In this document: one piece after another, positions 31,968-41,574 of the stretch
How the letters are laid out: the number at the start of each line of letters is the position of its first letter
How positions within the stretch are numbered: position 1 is the stretch's first letter
Assembly: GCA_009746045.1 (NCBI GenBank)
Contig: RPFO01000076.1
Location: forward strand, 604,614 to 668,613
DNA: 64,000 bases
Source: Mesostigma viride
Taxonomy: Eukaryota > Streptophyta > Mesostigmatophyceae > Mesostigmatales > Mesostigmataceae
Direction: 5' to 3'
Program-made: the position numbers and the translations under genes
Notes under the pieces: model-generated
What the model saw: the letters and a program-made list of their open reading frames with translations, nothing else
What the model was told of the DNA's origin: nothing
Database searches by the model: none

Positions 31968-32400
31968 AGTTGAATGCCCTTCACCGCTGGCTAGCACGCC
32001 GGCGATGGAGACGGGATTTTTGTTGTTTGGGGAACCCAGGCTTTGTGGGAGGCTGAGCCCGCAGTCGCCACTGATTGCTATTGAACCCTTGCAGCTGGCC
32101 AGGCCGCAAGGAGCTCAGCGGCGCGGCGCTAACCGATAAGGCATGCTCGAGCCTCTAACCCGAGACTACCGGTAGGCTACCCGATAGTGCATGCTCGAGC
32201 CTCTAACCCGAGACTACAGGCACTCAGCGGATCTGTGCTACCGAGGGCGACGGTTCTCTGACCGTCCCGGCGCGCACTGGCTTCCGTACCTTGCTTAGCC
32301 ACCGACTAGCATCTAGACACCAATCTTTGATGCCCACCTGACTAGGCGCCCAGGCCGGCGACTACCGGCCAGCGGATAGATGCCACTCGGGAGCACAACT
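31968..32400 (-). repeat. Copia element 1, 3' LTR
   Basis: 433 bases. Contains two tandem GCATGCTCGAGCCTCTAACC motifs (about 32,142 and 32,189). The end repeats are AGTTG/CAACT instead of the usual TG/CA. Confidence 0.93.
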
Positions 32401-32737
32401 CCCATACTTTCTTTTTAAATAATTATCATAAATTAGTTAAAGCGAGGGGCAATAGGGTAGCACTGACCCTACGTACGTTCAAGTAGAGAAACACGTAACG
32501 GCACACTGACCGTCCCCAAATCCTAAACCCCAAGGAGGGTGCCCTACGCTGGGATCTGAGCACGCCAAAAACACCCGGGCTTTGCTCCCGGCCTCCTTTT
32601 CTACTTGGGTGCAACTGCACCACATGCATCATTATTAGGCACACTGGCCGCCTGTCAGGTCTAGGGAAATGTATTCACAGATGAAAGAAGCGCCCATTCC
32701 CATGCAAAAAGACGACAGGTCACACGGTAAAAAAAAC

Positions 32738-35700
32738 TCATGTCATCATGAGCTGCCGCAGCAGCTTGTACTGAGGCCCCGACAGCATCGCTGGCTTGGT
32801 CAAGGCATCGGCAATATTCTCGCTCTCGGGGATCCACCGCCGCTCATCCAACACCGTGGCGGACTCGGCCAACACAAGGTAATCTAGTTTGGTGGTGGAG
32901 GCGAGCGGGTTATTCAGAAACTCAATTATTGACTTGCTATCTGTGCACAGCCGCATGCGGAGCGACAGCGCCACGCGGGCCTTATCCGCAATCCATTGCA
33001 AAAGATGCTGCACATAACACGCATGGTCGACAGCGGAAATGAACGCGCGACACTCCGCGCGATTGCTGTCTACCACTACCCGCTGATGGATGCGGCTATA
33101 CCAGTCGACAATAGTGGGCTGCCCAGTGGGGCTATCAAGAAAAAAGATGGCCGCCTCCCGCGCGCGCAGCTGCGTGATGGTACGCGACTCCAGGTTCGCG
33201 TCAGAGTAAATGGTCATTGCCACCGGGCGGGTGATATCAACCCCCCACACGCGCAGGCCCGGTGACGCCAAGACTTGCGTCCGAAGATGCTGCGCTCCCA
33301 TGCCCGCAAGCACGGCGTCGGGCGCACGCGCGTAGATGGACAGGTCGGGTCGCACCGTGCCCGCGAGCCACCCCAGCTGGCCGCGCAATTGCGGTCCCGC
33401 GGACGCATCCAGCCGCTCAGGCAGCGATTGCGCGAGCTTGTCGGCGTATTCCTGCTTGGCCGCCATGTCAATGCACCAGCCAACCGGTGTGCGGTGCAAA
33501 GTGTAGGTTAGGCCACAGAAAGGGACGGGGGTGTCGGGGTCCAGCCACAACGTGCGGCTAGTGGGCAAAAGCTTGGCCACAGCGGTTATGAACTGCCGGA
33601 CCCACGCCCGGGGTCCAATAAGCCGCCAGTCATCCCCATGCCATTGCATGAACGCGGGCTCGTGTGGGTTGGGTGTGTGGATGTGAAAGAGGTTGCTATC
33701 GATGCGGGAAAACACCGCCCCCATGCTAGCAAAGATGCGTTCAGCCGTCTTGCGAAAGATGATGGGGCTAGACTGCAGGCCCTCCACACCAAGGAGAAGC
33801 CGCAAGTACACACACCGCAGCTCCCCCTGCCACACCAAAGGGACCTTGACCACATACACCGTGCCACGCCACACTTCCTCGGCCACTGCCGGGTCGCTAT
33901 GGAGAAAGGCCCGCTGAAAATCTGAGCAGGCCATGGCATAGTCCAACCCCCGATCCAACAGCCCCAAGAACACCGATGTTAACACCCGGCTAGTGGTCTG
34001 CGACAGCCCGGGCGTAAACAATTCCTCCTCCGACAACTCAGACGAGCCCCTAAACTCCGTGACACAGGGCCGTACATGAAATGTGACAGGGTCAGTGGGG
34101 AGGACCTGCTTATACTTGAGCACAAACTTCAAGTTCAGCTTTACCGCCCCTTGCGGCACCTCCATCAACTCCCCATACACCCCATACATCGCCCACTCCA
34201 GCTGCGCGCGCAAGAAAGCCGCGCGCCACTTATGGAACTTGACAGGGTCACGGCAGTCCTCCTTAAACTGCGGATAACTAACAGGAGATTTAGTGGCGAT
34301 GCTCCAGGGAAAAATGCCAAGACTGCTGGGGTGACACTTCTGCGGCTGCGTGACATCGGCTACCAGCGGCTCTGCCGTATATTCCGCCCCGCGAATGGCC
34401 CCTACTGCAGTGGCATAATCCTCAGGGTGATTAATAGCCTCGGGGGGACCCCGGCCCGTGAGGGCTGCAAGCGCTACGTGATATTGGTACAAGCCTATGC
34501 TCCCCACCCCCTCGAGGGTCACCAAGCCGGCTGACACAGAAAACCCGGGGAGGGAAACAAAAGGGTTACCTATGAGGGTGATCCCCTTGTAACCCTCTAG
34601 CACTTGCACAGGGACATCTACCCCTAGGATGGGCATGAGCACCTGCCCAGCCACCTTATAGGCCCGCTGCCCGTCAAACCCCGCAACCTCCTTCCAACTA
34701 CTGGGCAGCAAAGGGTAATAGGCCTCGGCCGCCGCCGGGCTCGTGATAGACACGCCTGCCATGGTATCTATGGCCGCAATATGCCTAGAGGGAACATCAT
34801 GAGCTTCAGTCACAACCGTGGGGCACTTATCTGGCATGACGCGGCTGACTTGTGCCGCACCCCCCGCTGCCGCCGCCTTGAGCTTGTCCGCCTTGAGCAG
34901 CTGTCGGAGGACGTGGGCCAGCTGGGAGCCCACGCCCGCGCCTGACGATGTGTCCGGCGCCGCCACGGTGGGCGCTGCTGGGGTCGCGGGGAGGGGCTGA
35001 GGTAGCGCCCCCGCGTCGACCCCGGGGACTTGCTCCGGCGCGGCGCCTGCAGGGGGGTGGGCAACAAGCGCATCATGCACAGCCACCCCAAGTGGGGTGG
35101 GTAGGACAGGTTCCAGCCGGGCCCGCTTGGCCGGCCGGCTATCCACATCCCAACCGAGCTGGCGGCTGTGCTCCTTGGCCGCCTGGACCTGGGCATCGGA
35201 CGCCTTGTACCGATACACCTTATCCCACGGGATGAGATAGTCCCTATGCTCCCAGTGCACCTTCACCCGCCTATGCACCCAGTCCAAATCCACCACCATG
35301 CCTGGCCCTTGCATCTGCCCCCGCTTGCCAAAGGAATTCTCCTTGTGAAACAAGACCAACTCCCCCAGCTCCCACTCCTGCGACAAGTCAGGCTGGGTGC
35401 GGTCTAACTGCCGCCTAACCTCAGCGGTGGTAGCGAGGTGGGCCTCCCAATGGTCTGCCACGTCCGGAGGGTAAATGCCCGACTGCAGCCCCCGCGCGGT
35501 AATAAGACCTAGTCCCTGGGGCAGCTTGAAAAGCACCTGGCTGTTGTACTTGTCCATGAGCAAGCGGCACCACAGCGCGCGTTGTGCATAAGGCTGCCCC
35601 GCGGGCTTGAATCCTAACCCGCTGGCCTGCTGCTTGGCTGCCATGCCCTTTACGCTGCTGATGTGCCTATCAATCAGCCCCAAGTTGCCATGGTCCTGCC

Positions 35701-36487
35701 GCCCAGCAATAACCACCATCTCACAGCCCTCCCGCCCCACAATGCAATCAAATTGTTGGTCCAACATGACCTCAGAAATGGGAAAGAAGTGAGACATGGC
35801 AATGCGCAGCCCCCGCCACAAGGACTCCTCTACCATGCTTGGCAGGGGCTCGATGGCTAGGAACTTGGTATAGCGATCCATCAAGACCAAATAATAGTCC
35901 CCCTCCTCCAAATGCATGACATCCCCCACTAACCTCCCCCGGTACGGGGAAGGAGTCTTAGCATGCCAGCGCCTACGCTTCTTCCTGACACTTGCGCATG
36001 CGTGGCACTCCTCTAACTCCGCCTGAGCGACCTTCAACCCCGGCGCCCCCATAAGCCGAGTCGCCCAGTCTAGCGTTTGCCCCGCCACATGACCCACCGC
36101 AAGGTGAATCTGGTGAGCAAGCATCCGCAATCCTATGGCCGTGGGGGTGGTGCCATCCCCTTCTATGCTAGGCACCTGCCCCGCCAAGCTCTCTGCATGT
36201 GCATTCCTGTCGGCAATGTGCTCTAGTGAGGCCTTACTGAGGCGGCGACCCAACTCCACGTCTACGTGAGGGGCTACCTCGGCATCTGCCGGCACTATCT
36301 CACCTGAAGGGGTGAGCTCCGGAAGGGCGTGTTCAGGCTCTATTGCGACCACGCTGGGCACGCACTCCTGATCAGCTGCAGCACTTGCACTTCCATTCTG
36401 AACCACTGACGTGGGAACATTAGGACTACAAGGCACAGCATCCTCACGCCTAGCCGACTCACCGCGACACACATCACCTCTATGACG
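32738..36487 (-). CDS. pol: Copia element 1 pol: integrase, aspartic protease-like, RT, RNase H
   Basis: About 1,250 codons. Order on the protein: zinc-binding His/Cys (HQIHLAVGH, CHAC), integrase core (GDVMHLEEGDYYLVLMD; VMLDQQFD; third acidic residue is Asp in GLIDRHISS instead of Glu), an integrase C-terminal region, then a protease-like segment (AAIDTMAGVSI, VAGFDGQ flap-like, LIGNPFV), RT (CSDFQRAFLHSD motif A; QWHGDDW motif C), and RNase H (IYSDANLES, DSNRAECRAF, LCTDSKSII, ENIADALTK). The reading frame is the same as gag, directly after its UGA stop. Protease after integrase and HGDD for YVDD are both unusual for Copia. Confidence 0.9.
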   Translation of the reverse strand, partial: RHRGDVCRGESARREDAVPCSPNVPTSVVQNGSASAAADQECVPSVVAIEPEHALPELTPSGEIVPADAEVAPHVDVELGRRLSKASLEHIADRNAHAESLAGQVPSIEGDGTTPTAIGLRMLAHQIHLAVGHVAGQTLDWATRLMGAPGLKVAQAELEECHACASVRKKRRRWHAKTPSPYRGRLVGDVMHLEEGDYYLVLMDRYTKFLAIEPLPSMVEESLWRGLRIAMSHFFPISEVMLDQQFDCIVGREGCEMVVIAGRQDHGNLGLIDRHISSVKGMAAKQQASGLGFKPAGQPYAQRALWCRLLMDKYNSQVLFKLPQGLGLITARGLQSGIYPPDVADHWEAHLATTAEVRRQLDRTQPDLSQEWELGELVLFHKENSFGKRGQMQGPGMVVDLDWVHRRVKVHWEHRDYLIPWDKVYRYKASDAQVQAAKEHSRQLGWDVDSRPAKRARLEPVLPTPLGVAVHDALVAHPPAGAAPEQVPGVDAGALPQPLPATPAAPTVAAPDTSSGAGVGSQLAHVLRQLLKADKLKAAAAGGAAQVSRVMPDKCPTVVTEAHDVPSRHIAAIDTMAGVSITSPAAAEAYYPLLPSSWKEVAGFDGQRAYKVAGQVLMPILGVDVPVQVLEGYKGITLIGNPFVSLPGFSVSAGLVTLEGVGSIGLYQYHVALAALTGRGPPEAINHPEDYATAVGAIRGAEYTAEPLVADVTQPQKCHPSSLGIFPWSIATKSPVSYPQFKEDCRDPVKFHKWRAAFLRAQLEWAMYGVYGELMEVPQGAVKLNLKFVLKYKQVLPTDPVTFHVRPCVTEFRGSSELSEEELFTPGLSQTTSRVLTSVFLGLLDRGLDYAMACSDFQRAFLHSDPAVAEEVWRGTVYVVKVPLVWQGELRCVYLRLLLGVEGLQSSPIIFRKTAERIFASMGAVFSRIDSNLFHIHTPNPHEPAFMQWHGDDWRLIGPRAWVRQFITAVAKLLPTSRTLWLDPDTPVPFCGLTYTLHRTPVGWCIDMAAKQEYADKLAQSLPERLDASAGPQLRGQLGWLAGTVRPDLSIYARAPDAVLAGMGAQHLRTQVLASPGLRVWGVDITRPVAMTIYSDANLESRTITQLRAREAAIFFLDSPTGQPTIVDWYSRIHQRVVVDSNRAECRAFISAVDHACYVQHLLQWIADKARVALSLRMRLCTDSKSIIEFLNNPLASTTKLDYLVLAESATVLDERRWIPESENIADALTKPAMLSGPQYKLLRQLMMT

Positions 36488-37693
36488 TCACTTGGGCATG
36501 GCTGGCCGTGGGGCGCGGCATGTGTTGGGGTCGTGTCCAGGAAGCCGAACCGCCCAGCAGCGCCGGCACACTCGAGTCGCCTTGCCGAGGTCCAGCCGCA
36601 GCGTGCAGTTGGCCTCGGTGTGCCCCACGCCGGTGCACCGCTCGCAGACGACCTTCTCCTTGGGGACGCCACCCTGCTGCTGTTGCTGCCTGCCAGTGCC
36701 GCCCTCCTGTCGAGGCTGCTTGCCCTGACCGCCTCCCGGCCCGCGTTTGCTGGACGCGTTCTGGTTGTGCCGACCACCGCGAGCTCGGCGTTTGCCACCC
36801 AACATTCGCACCACGTTGTCGGCCACCGTCGTGGACAGCTGGGTAACAAGAGTGGTCAAGTCCGACAGAGAAGCTGCTGGCGGGGTCGAGGCAGGCACAG
36901 GGTTTACCTGAGCAACTGTCGGCAGCTTGTTGTTACGCCTGGGGCCGCCCCGGTCCTTGAACATCTCTCGGAGGTGCGCCATGGCTGCGTTGAACCGTTT
37001 CTGGTCGTCCGGGGTGCCCACTACCACGGAAGAAGCTAGCGCAATTTTCATGCCGAGACCGGCCTTGACATTGGCACGGCTCTCTGGCGTCAGCCCCAGC
37101 GCATCCAGAACTGCGCTGAGTAAATATTCGCTACTCATGTGCTTCAAGACACCCTTGCTCCGGACCTGGGCCGCGAATCTGGCCATGTCCGAGCTGAGGT
37201 AATTGGGGTCAAGCGACAGGTTGCGCACCAGCGCCTGCCCCTCCTTTTCCTCGTCAGGAAAGCTTGAGGTGTCGAGCACCTCTTGCAGGGCCTTCACTGT
37301 GTCGGGCCAGGTCCACGCCTCTTTGCTGGCGTTGATAATGACCCCTCGCACGTCCGCATTACCCGTAGCCTCGTTGCATACCTCTGACCGGCGCAGCTTG
37401 GTGAGGAAAACTGCGTCGGACAGTTCGTTGTAGTCCTGCCGGAGCTCGCCCAGGCTGTTAATAAACTCCTCCACGGCGGACGGCGTCAGAATTTCTGGCA
37501 GCTTACTTGGCAGCTCTTCTTTCTTGAAAACTTTCCGGGCAGTTGGTGCTGACTGCTGCCCCGGAGCTGTGCTGACCGAGCCACCAGCTGGCTCAGTCGC
37601 CACGGTGGCTGCGCCACTCCCATCCGCCGGAGTTGATGCTTGCGTTCCCTGGTCCTGGGTTGGAGCTGGCGTTCGCTCCGCGCCACGCGCCAT
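36488..37693 (-). CDS. gag: Copia element 1 gag
   Basis: Start chosen at 37,693 (MARGAERTPAPTQDQG), because the open frame above it enters the LTR. The body has typical helical capsid-like sequence (LPEILTPSAVEEFINSLGEL, MARFAAQVRSKGVLKHMSS). The C-terminus has two Cys/His knuckles, CERCTGVGHTEANC (CX2CX4HX4C) and CRRCWAVRLPGHDPNTC (a longer variant). A Gln-rich linker precedes them. It ends ...PAMPK-UGA, followed without interruption by pol in the same frame. No protease is seen in gag. Confidence 0.9.
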   Translation of the reverse strand: MARGAERTPAPTQDQGTQASTPADGSGAATVATEPAGGSVSTAPGQQSAPTARKVFKKEELPSKLPEILTPSAVEEFINSLGELRQDYNELSDAVFLTKLRRSEVCNEATGNADVRGVIINASKEAWTWPDTVKALQEVLDTSSFPDEEKEGQALVRNLSLDPNYLSSDMARFAAQVRSKGVLKHMSSEYLLSAVLDALGLTPESRANVKAGLGMKIALASSVVVGTPDDQKRFNAAMAHLREMFKDRGGPRRNNKLPTVAQVNPVPASTPPAASLSDLTTLVTQLSTTVADNVVRMLGGKRRARGGRHNQNASSKRGPGGGQGKQPRQEGGTGRQQQQQGGVPKEKVVCERCTGVGHTEANCTLRLDLGKATRVCRRCWAVRLPGHDPNTCRAPRPAMPK

Positions 37694-37739
37694 GAGCCCA
37701 GAAAAATGGTCAACGGTAATGTTGACTGTTGTGAATACA

Positions 37740-38168
37740 AGTTGAATGCCCTTCACCGCTGGCTAGCACGCCGGCGATGGAGACGGGATTTTTGTTGTTT
37801 GGGGAACCCTTTGTGGGAGGCTGAGCCCGCAGCCGCCACTGATTGCTATTGAACCCTTGCAGCTGGCCAGGCCGCAAGGAGCTCAGCGGCGCGGCGCTAA
37901 CCGATAAGGCATGCTCGAGCCTCTAACCCGAGACTACCGGTAGGCTACCCGATAGTGCATGCTCGAGCCTCTAACCCGAGACTATCGGCACTCAGCGGAT
38001 CTGTGCTACCGAGGGCGACGGTTCTCTGACCGTCCCGGCGCGCACTGGCTTCCGTACCTTGCTTAGGCACCGACTAGCATCTAGACACCAATCTTTGATG
38101 CCCACCTGACTAGGCGCCCAGGCCGGCGACTACCGGCCAGCGGATAGATGCAACTCGGGAGCACAACT
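37740..38168 (-). repeat. Copia element 1, 5' LTR
   Basis: 429 bases, the first LTR in transcription order. Its 3' edge (37,740) is followed on the minus strand by TGTATTCACAACAGTC, the expected position of the primer-binding site. The tRNA was not identified. Confidence 0.92.
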
Positions 38169-38629
38169 AACATCTTCCATATACCTACACTGATCGCCCG
38201 AGGGGGATATAGTGGTGAGGACAGCGCAGCAGATCCGCGAGGCTGAGCAGGGCTCAGAGCTAAACCTTCCTAGGGATTCAGTGCACGAATACGATCGGGC
38301 GGGGCGAGGTGAGCAGAACCAGCTCGCTAACGGAGACACGCGGTGGGTGAGGAACCAGCAGTGGTTCCGGAATCCCAGTGAGCCCAGGGTCGCTGTGGAA
38401 CGTCAACACGACAGCCAGCGACCGGTGGGGTGCGTCTACGGTGTCTTCAACGCGGACTTGGCAGTCGCGCGTCGTCCTGGTACACCGGTTGCAGAACCTG
38501 CGGGCGTGAGAGAGCAGCAGGAGCGTGAGTCCAAACAAGCCAGGCTGAGCCAGGAGGCCGAGCCAGGTGGGGAGGCTTCGTAAGGATAGGGGGCGTTGCT
38601 TTCATTGCTGCCATCTTGTGTCTGTGTCC

Positions 38630-39700
38630 ATGATGCATAAGGGCAAGAACGGGGTCGGCGGCGGGAGCAAGGCGGTTGCGATGGAGGGTGGAGAGGCGGA
38701 AGCGTCAGTGCCAGCAGTCGGCCAGCCAGAAGGGGAGGCGGTTCCCACGATGGAGGGCGTGGCGGGGCAAAAGACGCGGTACCGGAAGCGAAAGGAGGAA
38801 GCTCGGGGGAAGGAGCGCGCAGAAGGGCCATCGGACAGCATTGAGCTGACTGGAGGAGGCCAAGGGGAGGGGCTGCAAGCCAACGGTGGTAAGACGGCCC
38901 GTGTGGCCGAGGCAGTCGTTCCTCCTCATGTTTCTGTAGACGCTATGGCTGGGGGTGCTGGGGCTTCTGCTGTGGGTAGTGATGCTCGCGCGTTGCCAGG
39001 AACTAGGCCCCACATGAGTGCTGTAGCCGTGATGAACGGCCAGAAGCCTCTGAAGCCACCCGTGAGTCAGGAGGAGTTAGACAAGTGGTTAGAGGATATG
39101 GAGCTAGTCACCAACTCCGTAGATCCCACTGTCAATCTCGTCCAGGTGTTCCATGCTTCCTCAGTGAATAGGGATTCTTCTGAGCGTGTGAGGGACAAAG
39201 CCAGGTCTGCAGTGAAGGATAAGCTCTCTTGGGAGCAGTTTCTCCTGGGCCTGCGTCAGGAGTTTTCTGACAGATTCCTCAACCTCTCTAATCACTACAA
39301 GCTGGCCTATGATACGTTTGAGATCAGGGGCTCCATAGCTGAGGAATGGCAGAGGCTCCTTCGCATTGTGGAGAAGGGGTCTAGCCAGGGCTTCAAGATC
39401 CCCATCAGGGCTGTGGTGGATTATTTCATGGATCGTATGGGGATCAGTGTGGATCATGGTCGCAATGCAGCTAGGCTGTTTGCAGATCAGACAGATGGGT
39501 CGCTGGCTGCCTTAGAGAGGGTAGTCTTGAGCATTCGCCCATCTGCCACTGCTTGTAAAACCATTCAGACCTCAGGTGCTTCAGCCTCCGCTAGCCAGGT
39601 GCAGGGGGATGCCCCAGGGCAAGCAGCCCAGGGAGGTCCTCATCCTAGCAGGCGTAAGAGGGCTGGGAGGCGCAGGGGGTATTCGACTGAAACTTTGTAG
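38630..39700 (+). CDS. gag-like protein of an unassigned retroelement
   Basis: The start at 38,630 (MMHKGKNGVGGGSKAV) follows a non-conserved upstream extension. Residues ~1-140 are low complexity with basic RYRKRKEEARGKERA. Residues ~150-310 are a helical domain (LSWEQFLLGLRQEFSDRFLN, WQRLLRIVEKGSS, VVDYFMDRMGIS), and the tail is basic (RRKRAGRRRG). The layout resembles retrotransposon capsid plus nucleocapsid-like tail without zinc knuckle. No pol follows, so the unit is non-autonomous or truncated. Annotation rests on general resemblance. Confidence 0.5.
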   Translation: MMHKGKNGVGGGSKAVAMEGGEAEASVPAVGQPEGEAVPTMEGVAGQKTRYRKRKEEARGKERAEGPSDSIELTGGGQGEGLQANGGKTARVAEAVVPPHVSVDAMAGGAGASAVGSDARALPGTRPHMSAVAVMNGQKPLKPPVSQEELDKWLEDMELVTNSVDPTVNLVQVFHASSVNRDSSERVRDKARSAVKDKLSWEQFLLGLRQEFSDRFLNLSNHYKLAYDTFEIRGSIAEEWQRLLRIVEKGSSQGFKIPIRAVVDYFMDRMGISVDHGRNAARLFADQTDGSLAALERVVLSIRPSATACKTIQTSGASASASQVQGDAPGQAAQGGPHPSRRKRAGRRRGYSTETL

Positions 39701-40683
39701 GCATCATCCCTACTAGGTCTTATAAATGCTATTTGCGTAGCCGTGCATCATTCACAAATGCCTAGATATGTCCCGAGGTTATGTGGCGGCGCAGCAAATC
39801 GCGTGAGCGGCCAGGCGATGACAGTGCAAGCTCTACTTGTTGCTCGGCAGGAAAAGTTCGGATTTTTGCGCATGGATGAGTTAGTTACGTTGTTCCTAGC
39901 ACAGTTGATCATAAATGGCGGCCAGGACATTATTGAGGCTACGTTCGTGGGGTGGGCGTGCTAGCTCCCGCAAACAAGGTAATATGCGGTTTCGACCAGG
40001 TACGTTTTAGCCTTTTATCATGTCTCAGTGACCGCGCATGTGTCATATATTGTTTCTGTACAAGTCTCGGGACTATAATCGAGGCTTTACGAGTGTCTTT
40101 TTGTTGCTTTATTGCTTCTGTGGATAGGCTTGTGATGGCTGGGCAGTAATGTTACCTCGGCCAGATTTTGGACGAGTTTCGACTGCTTTTAGCGTATGCT
40201 GCAACATGAATGCTGGTATAAGGACAGATATCGTTTGTAATAATGTTTATTGTGATGATACGATGCTTTCCGTTGCTTTAACAGCTCAGGGCAAATGTTT
40301 TTCTGCCCAGTTCTAGGCATGCATGCTGGCCAAGTCCGCCTTCTTTTTGTGTGTTTGCTGTGTGTTAGAGACATAGAGATGCCTGGGATCTGCTTTCATT
40401 GAAGCATCAGCAAGTTGCTAATTTTGTTTCTTTCCTTTTTCCTTGTATTTTGAAGTTGTTTGTAGCGTATAGGGTACGTTGGTAATAAGCTCCTTGCATG
40501 TGTGTGCCTTCTACACGTGCTTTATGCCCAATGGCACTTAGATTTACAGTATTATATAGCATGAGCTGCTGTTTTATATGCTGGAAATGTGTTGGAGGAT
40601 GCATGTGTGGCCAGCTATGATGTTTTATGCCACATTGGGATAGGAAACCAAAACGGTAGTGCTAGCCCCCACCCCCCAAAAAA
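39701..40683. other. gene-free stretch
   Basis: Moderately T-rich DNA with no supported ORF, probably 3' untranslated/terminal sequence of the preceding element or plain intergenic DNA. No repeat partner was found in this window. Confidence 0.4.
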
Positions 40684-41067
40684 CTCAGTCCTATTAAACG
40701 GACTGAGCTACTTTGGACTTTTTGCTAGCTGGCTTGTGCAGCTCTGTGGCATGTCATATTGTGAATGCATTGATGGCATGCATGTGATATAAAGTAACTG
40801 CCTTTGAAATTCCAGGGCCTTCTGATTTGTATAAGTGGTCCATATTGCATGATGTATGTCTCAAATCCCATTTTTCCGTACCCCCCAGGGGTTGGTGCTA
40901 TTTATAGCACCCAAAAGTCATAGATATGGGACCAATGGCATGTCCCCAAAGAAATTCAACATAAATGCATGCTTGGTATACCAAGGGGTAGCCAGAAATT
41001 GTTTTTAGGCCATAGACGAGCATATATGTGCGAAGATGTGCAACTCAGTCCGTTTAATAGGACTGAG
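40684..41067. mobile_element. MITE-like element with hairpin-forming 24-bp TIRs
   Basis: 384 bases bounded by CTCAGTCCTATTAAACGGAC plus TGAG (40,684-40,707) and its exact complement (41,044-41,067). Each TIR is itself a small stem-loop (CTCAGTCC/GGACTGAG). The interior is non-coding. It sits at the truncated edge of the second Gypsy fragment, and no clear target duplication is visible. Confidence 0.7.
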
Positions 41068-41081
41068 CGTACACCATTTAA

Positions 41082-41549
41082 TTAAGGGTTAAACAATTCT
41101 GCTACTGAGTTAGGGTAGGCATGGGAGGCCAAGGATTCACACTGAATGAGGGTAGCAAGCTCAGAGGTAATACAGGTAGTAAGATAGTGAGGGACTAAAA
41201 CTGCATCAGGGAGACGCCATCTATTATGATTTTGCCACGACTCTGTGTTTTGAGTCAGCAGCATAATAAAAGTGAAGAACTGTTGAGGGGAAGACTTGAT
41301 ATCTAATTTGGGAAGGTTAGCAAAGAGGGGAAGGGCAGGGGGCTTAGGAGGATGGGAAGGATCAGATCTACCCATGGGACCACTGTCTTCCACTGCTACA
41401 TAAGGGGGATAGAAAGAAGGAAGAGGAAAGGTTTTGGATAGGGGTCTAGAAGGGGCCACCGTTTCAGGCTGGTGCCCATAGGAGAAGGGGACAGTATATG
41501 GTTCACGAAGGGAGGAATAGATAGGCGAATTGATCATAATTTCTGTCAT
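41082..41549 (-). pseudogene. gag: Gypsy 2 gag, capsid-like part (truncated)
   Basis: Reads MTEIMINSPIYSSLREPYTV, then LPLFANLPKLDIKSSPQQFF, LTQNTESWQNHNRW and IQCESLASHAYPNSVAELF. It is alignable in pattern with the gag at 44,801 (LPKLSDIPKFKPDCSYQEFE ... HCESALANGFPSSLAELF). A stop separates it from the 41,575-42,117 frame, and it ends near the MITE, so it is a partial, broken gag. Confidence 0.75.
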
Positions 41550-41574
41550 CTAGGGGCATATGGTGCTGAAATCA

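Larger units (their letters stand above)
31968..38168 (-). mobile_element. complete Copia-type LTR retrotransposon, GAG-IN-PR-RT-RH order
   Basis: LTRs 31,968-32,400 and 37,740-38,168 (433 and 429 bases; a 4-base indel and a few substitutions) both start AGTTGAATGCC and end GCACAACT. A perfect 5-bp duplication AACAT flanks the element (31,963-31,967 and 38,169-38,173). On the minus strand, gag (37,693-36,488) and pol (36,487-32,738) are in one frame separated by UGA. A purine tract with AAAAAGAAAG lies before the 3' LTR. Both frames are intact, so this may be a recently active element. Confidence 0.93.
31257..38246 (+). pseudogene. gag-like gene split by a Copia-type element
   Basis: From ATG at 31,257 (MSGASSTGHPAAGDEG) the frame runs to the Copia insertion at 31,967 and resumes after the right target duplication at 38,174, reading FHIPTLIARGGYSGEDS and stopping at 38,246, ~260 aa in all. 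It is helical and Ala-rich (VAYIARGLADECWVAV, EEINPWVTAEVFSQTVENL) and ends without a zinc knuckle. The family is not recognised. A gag-like role is suggested by the second gag-like ORF at 38,630 and the TE context. The insertion destroys the gene. Confidence 0.5.
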
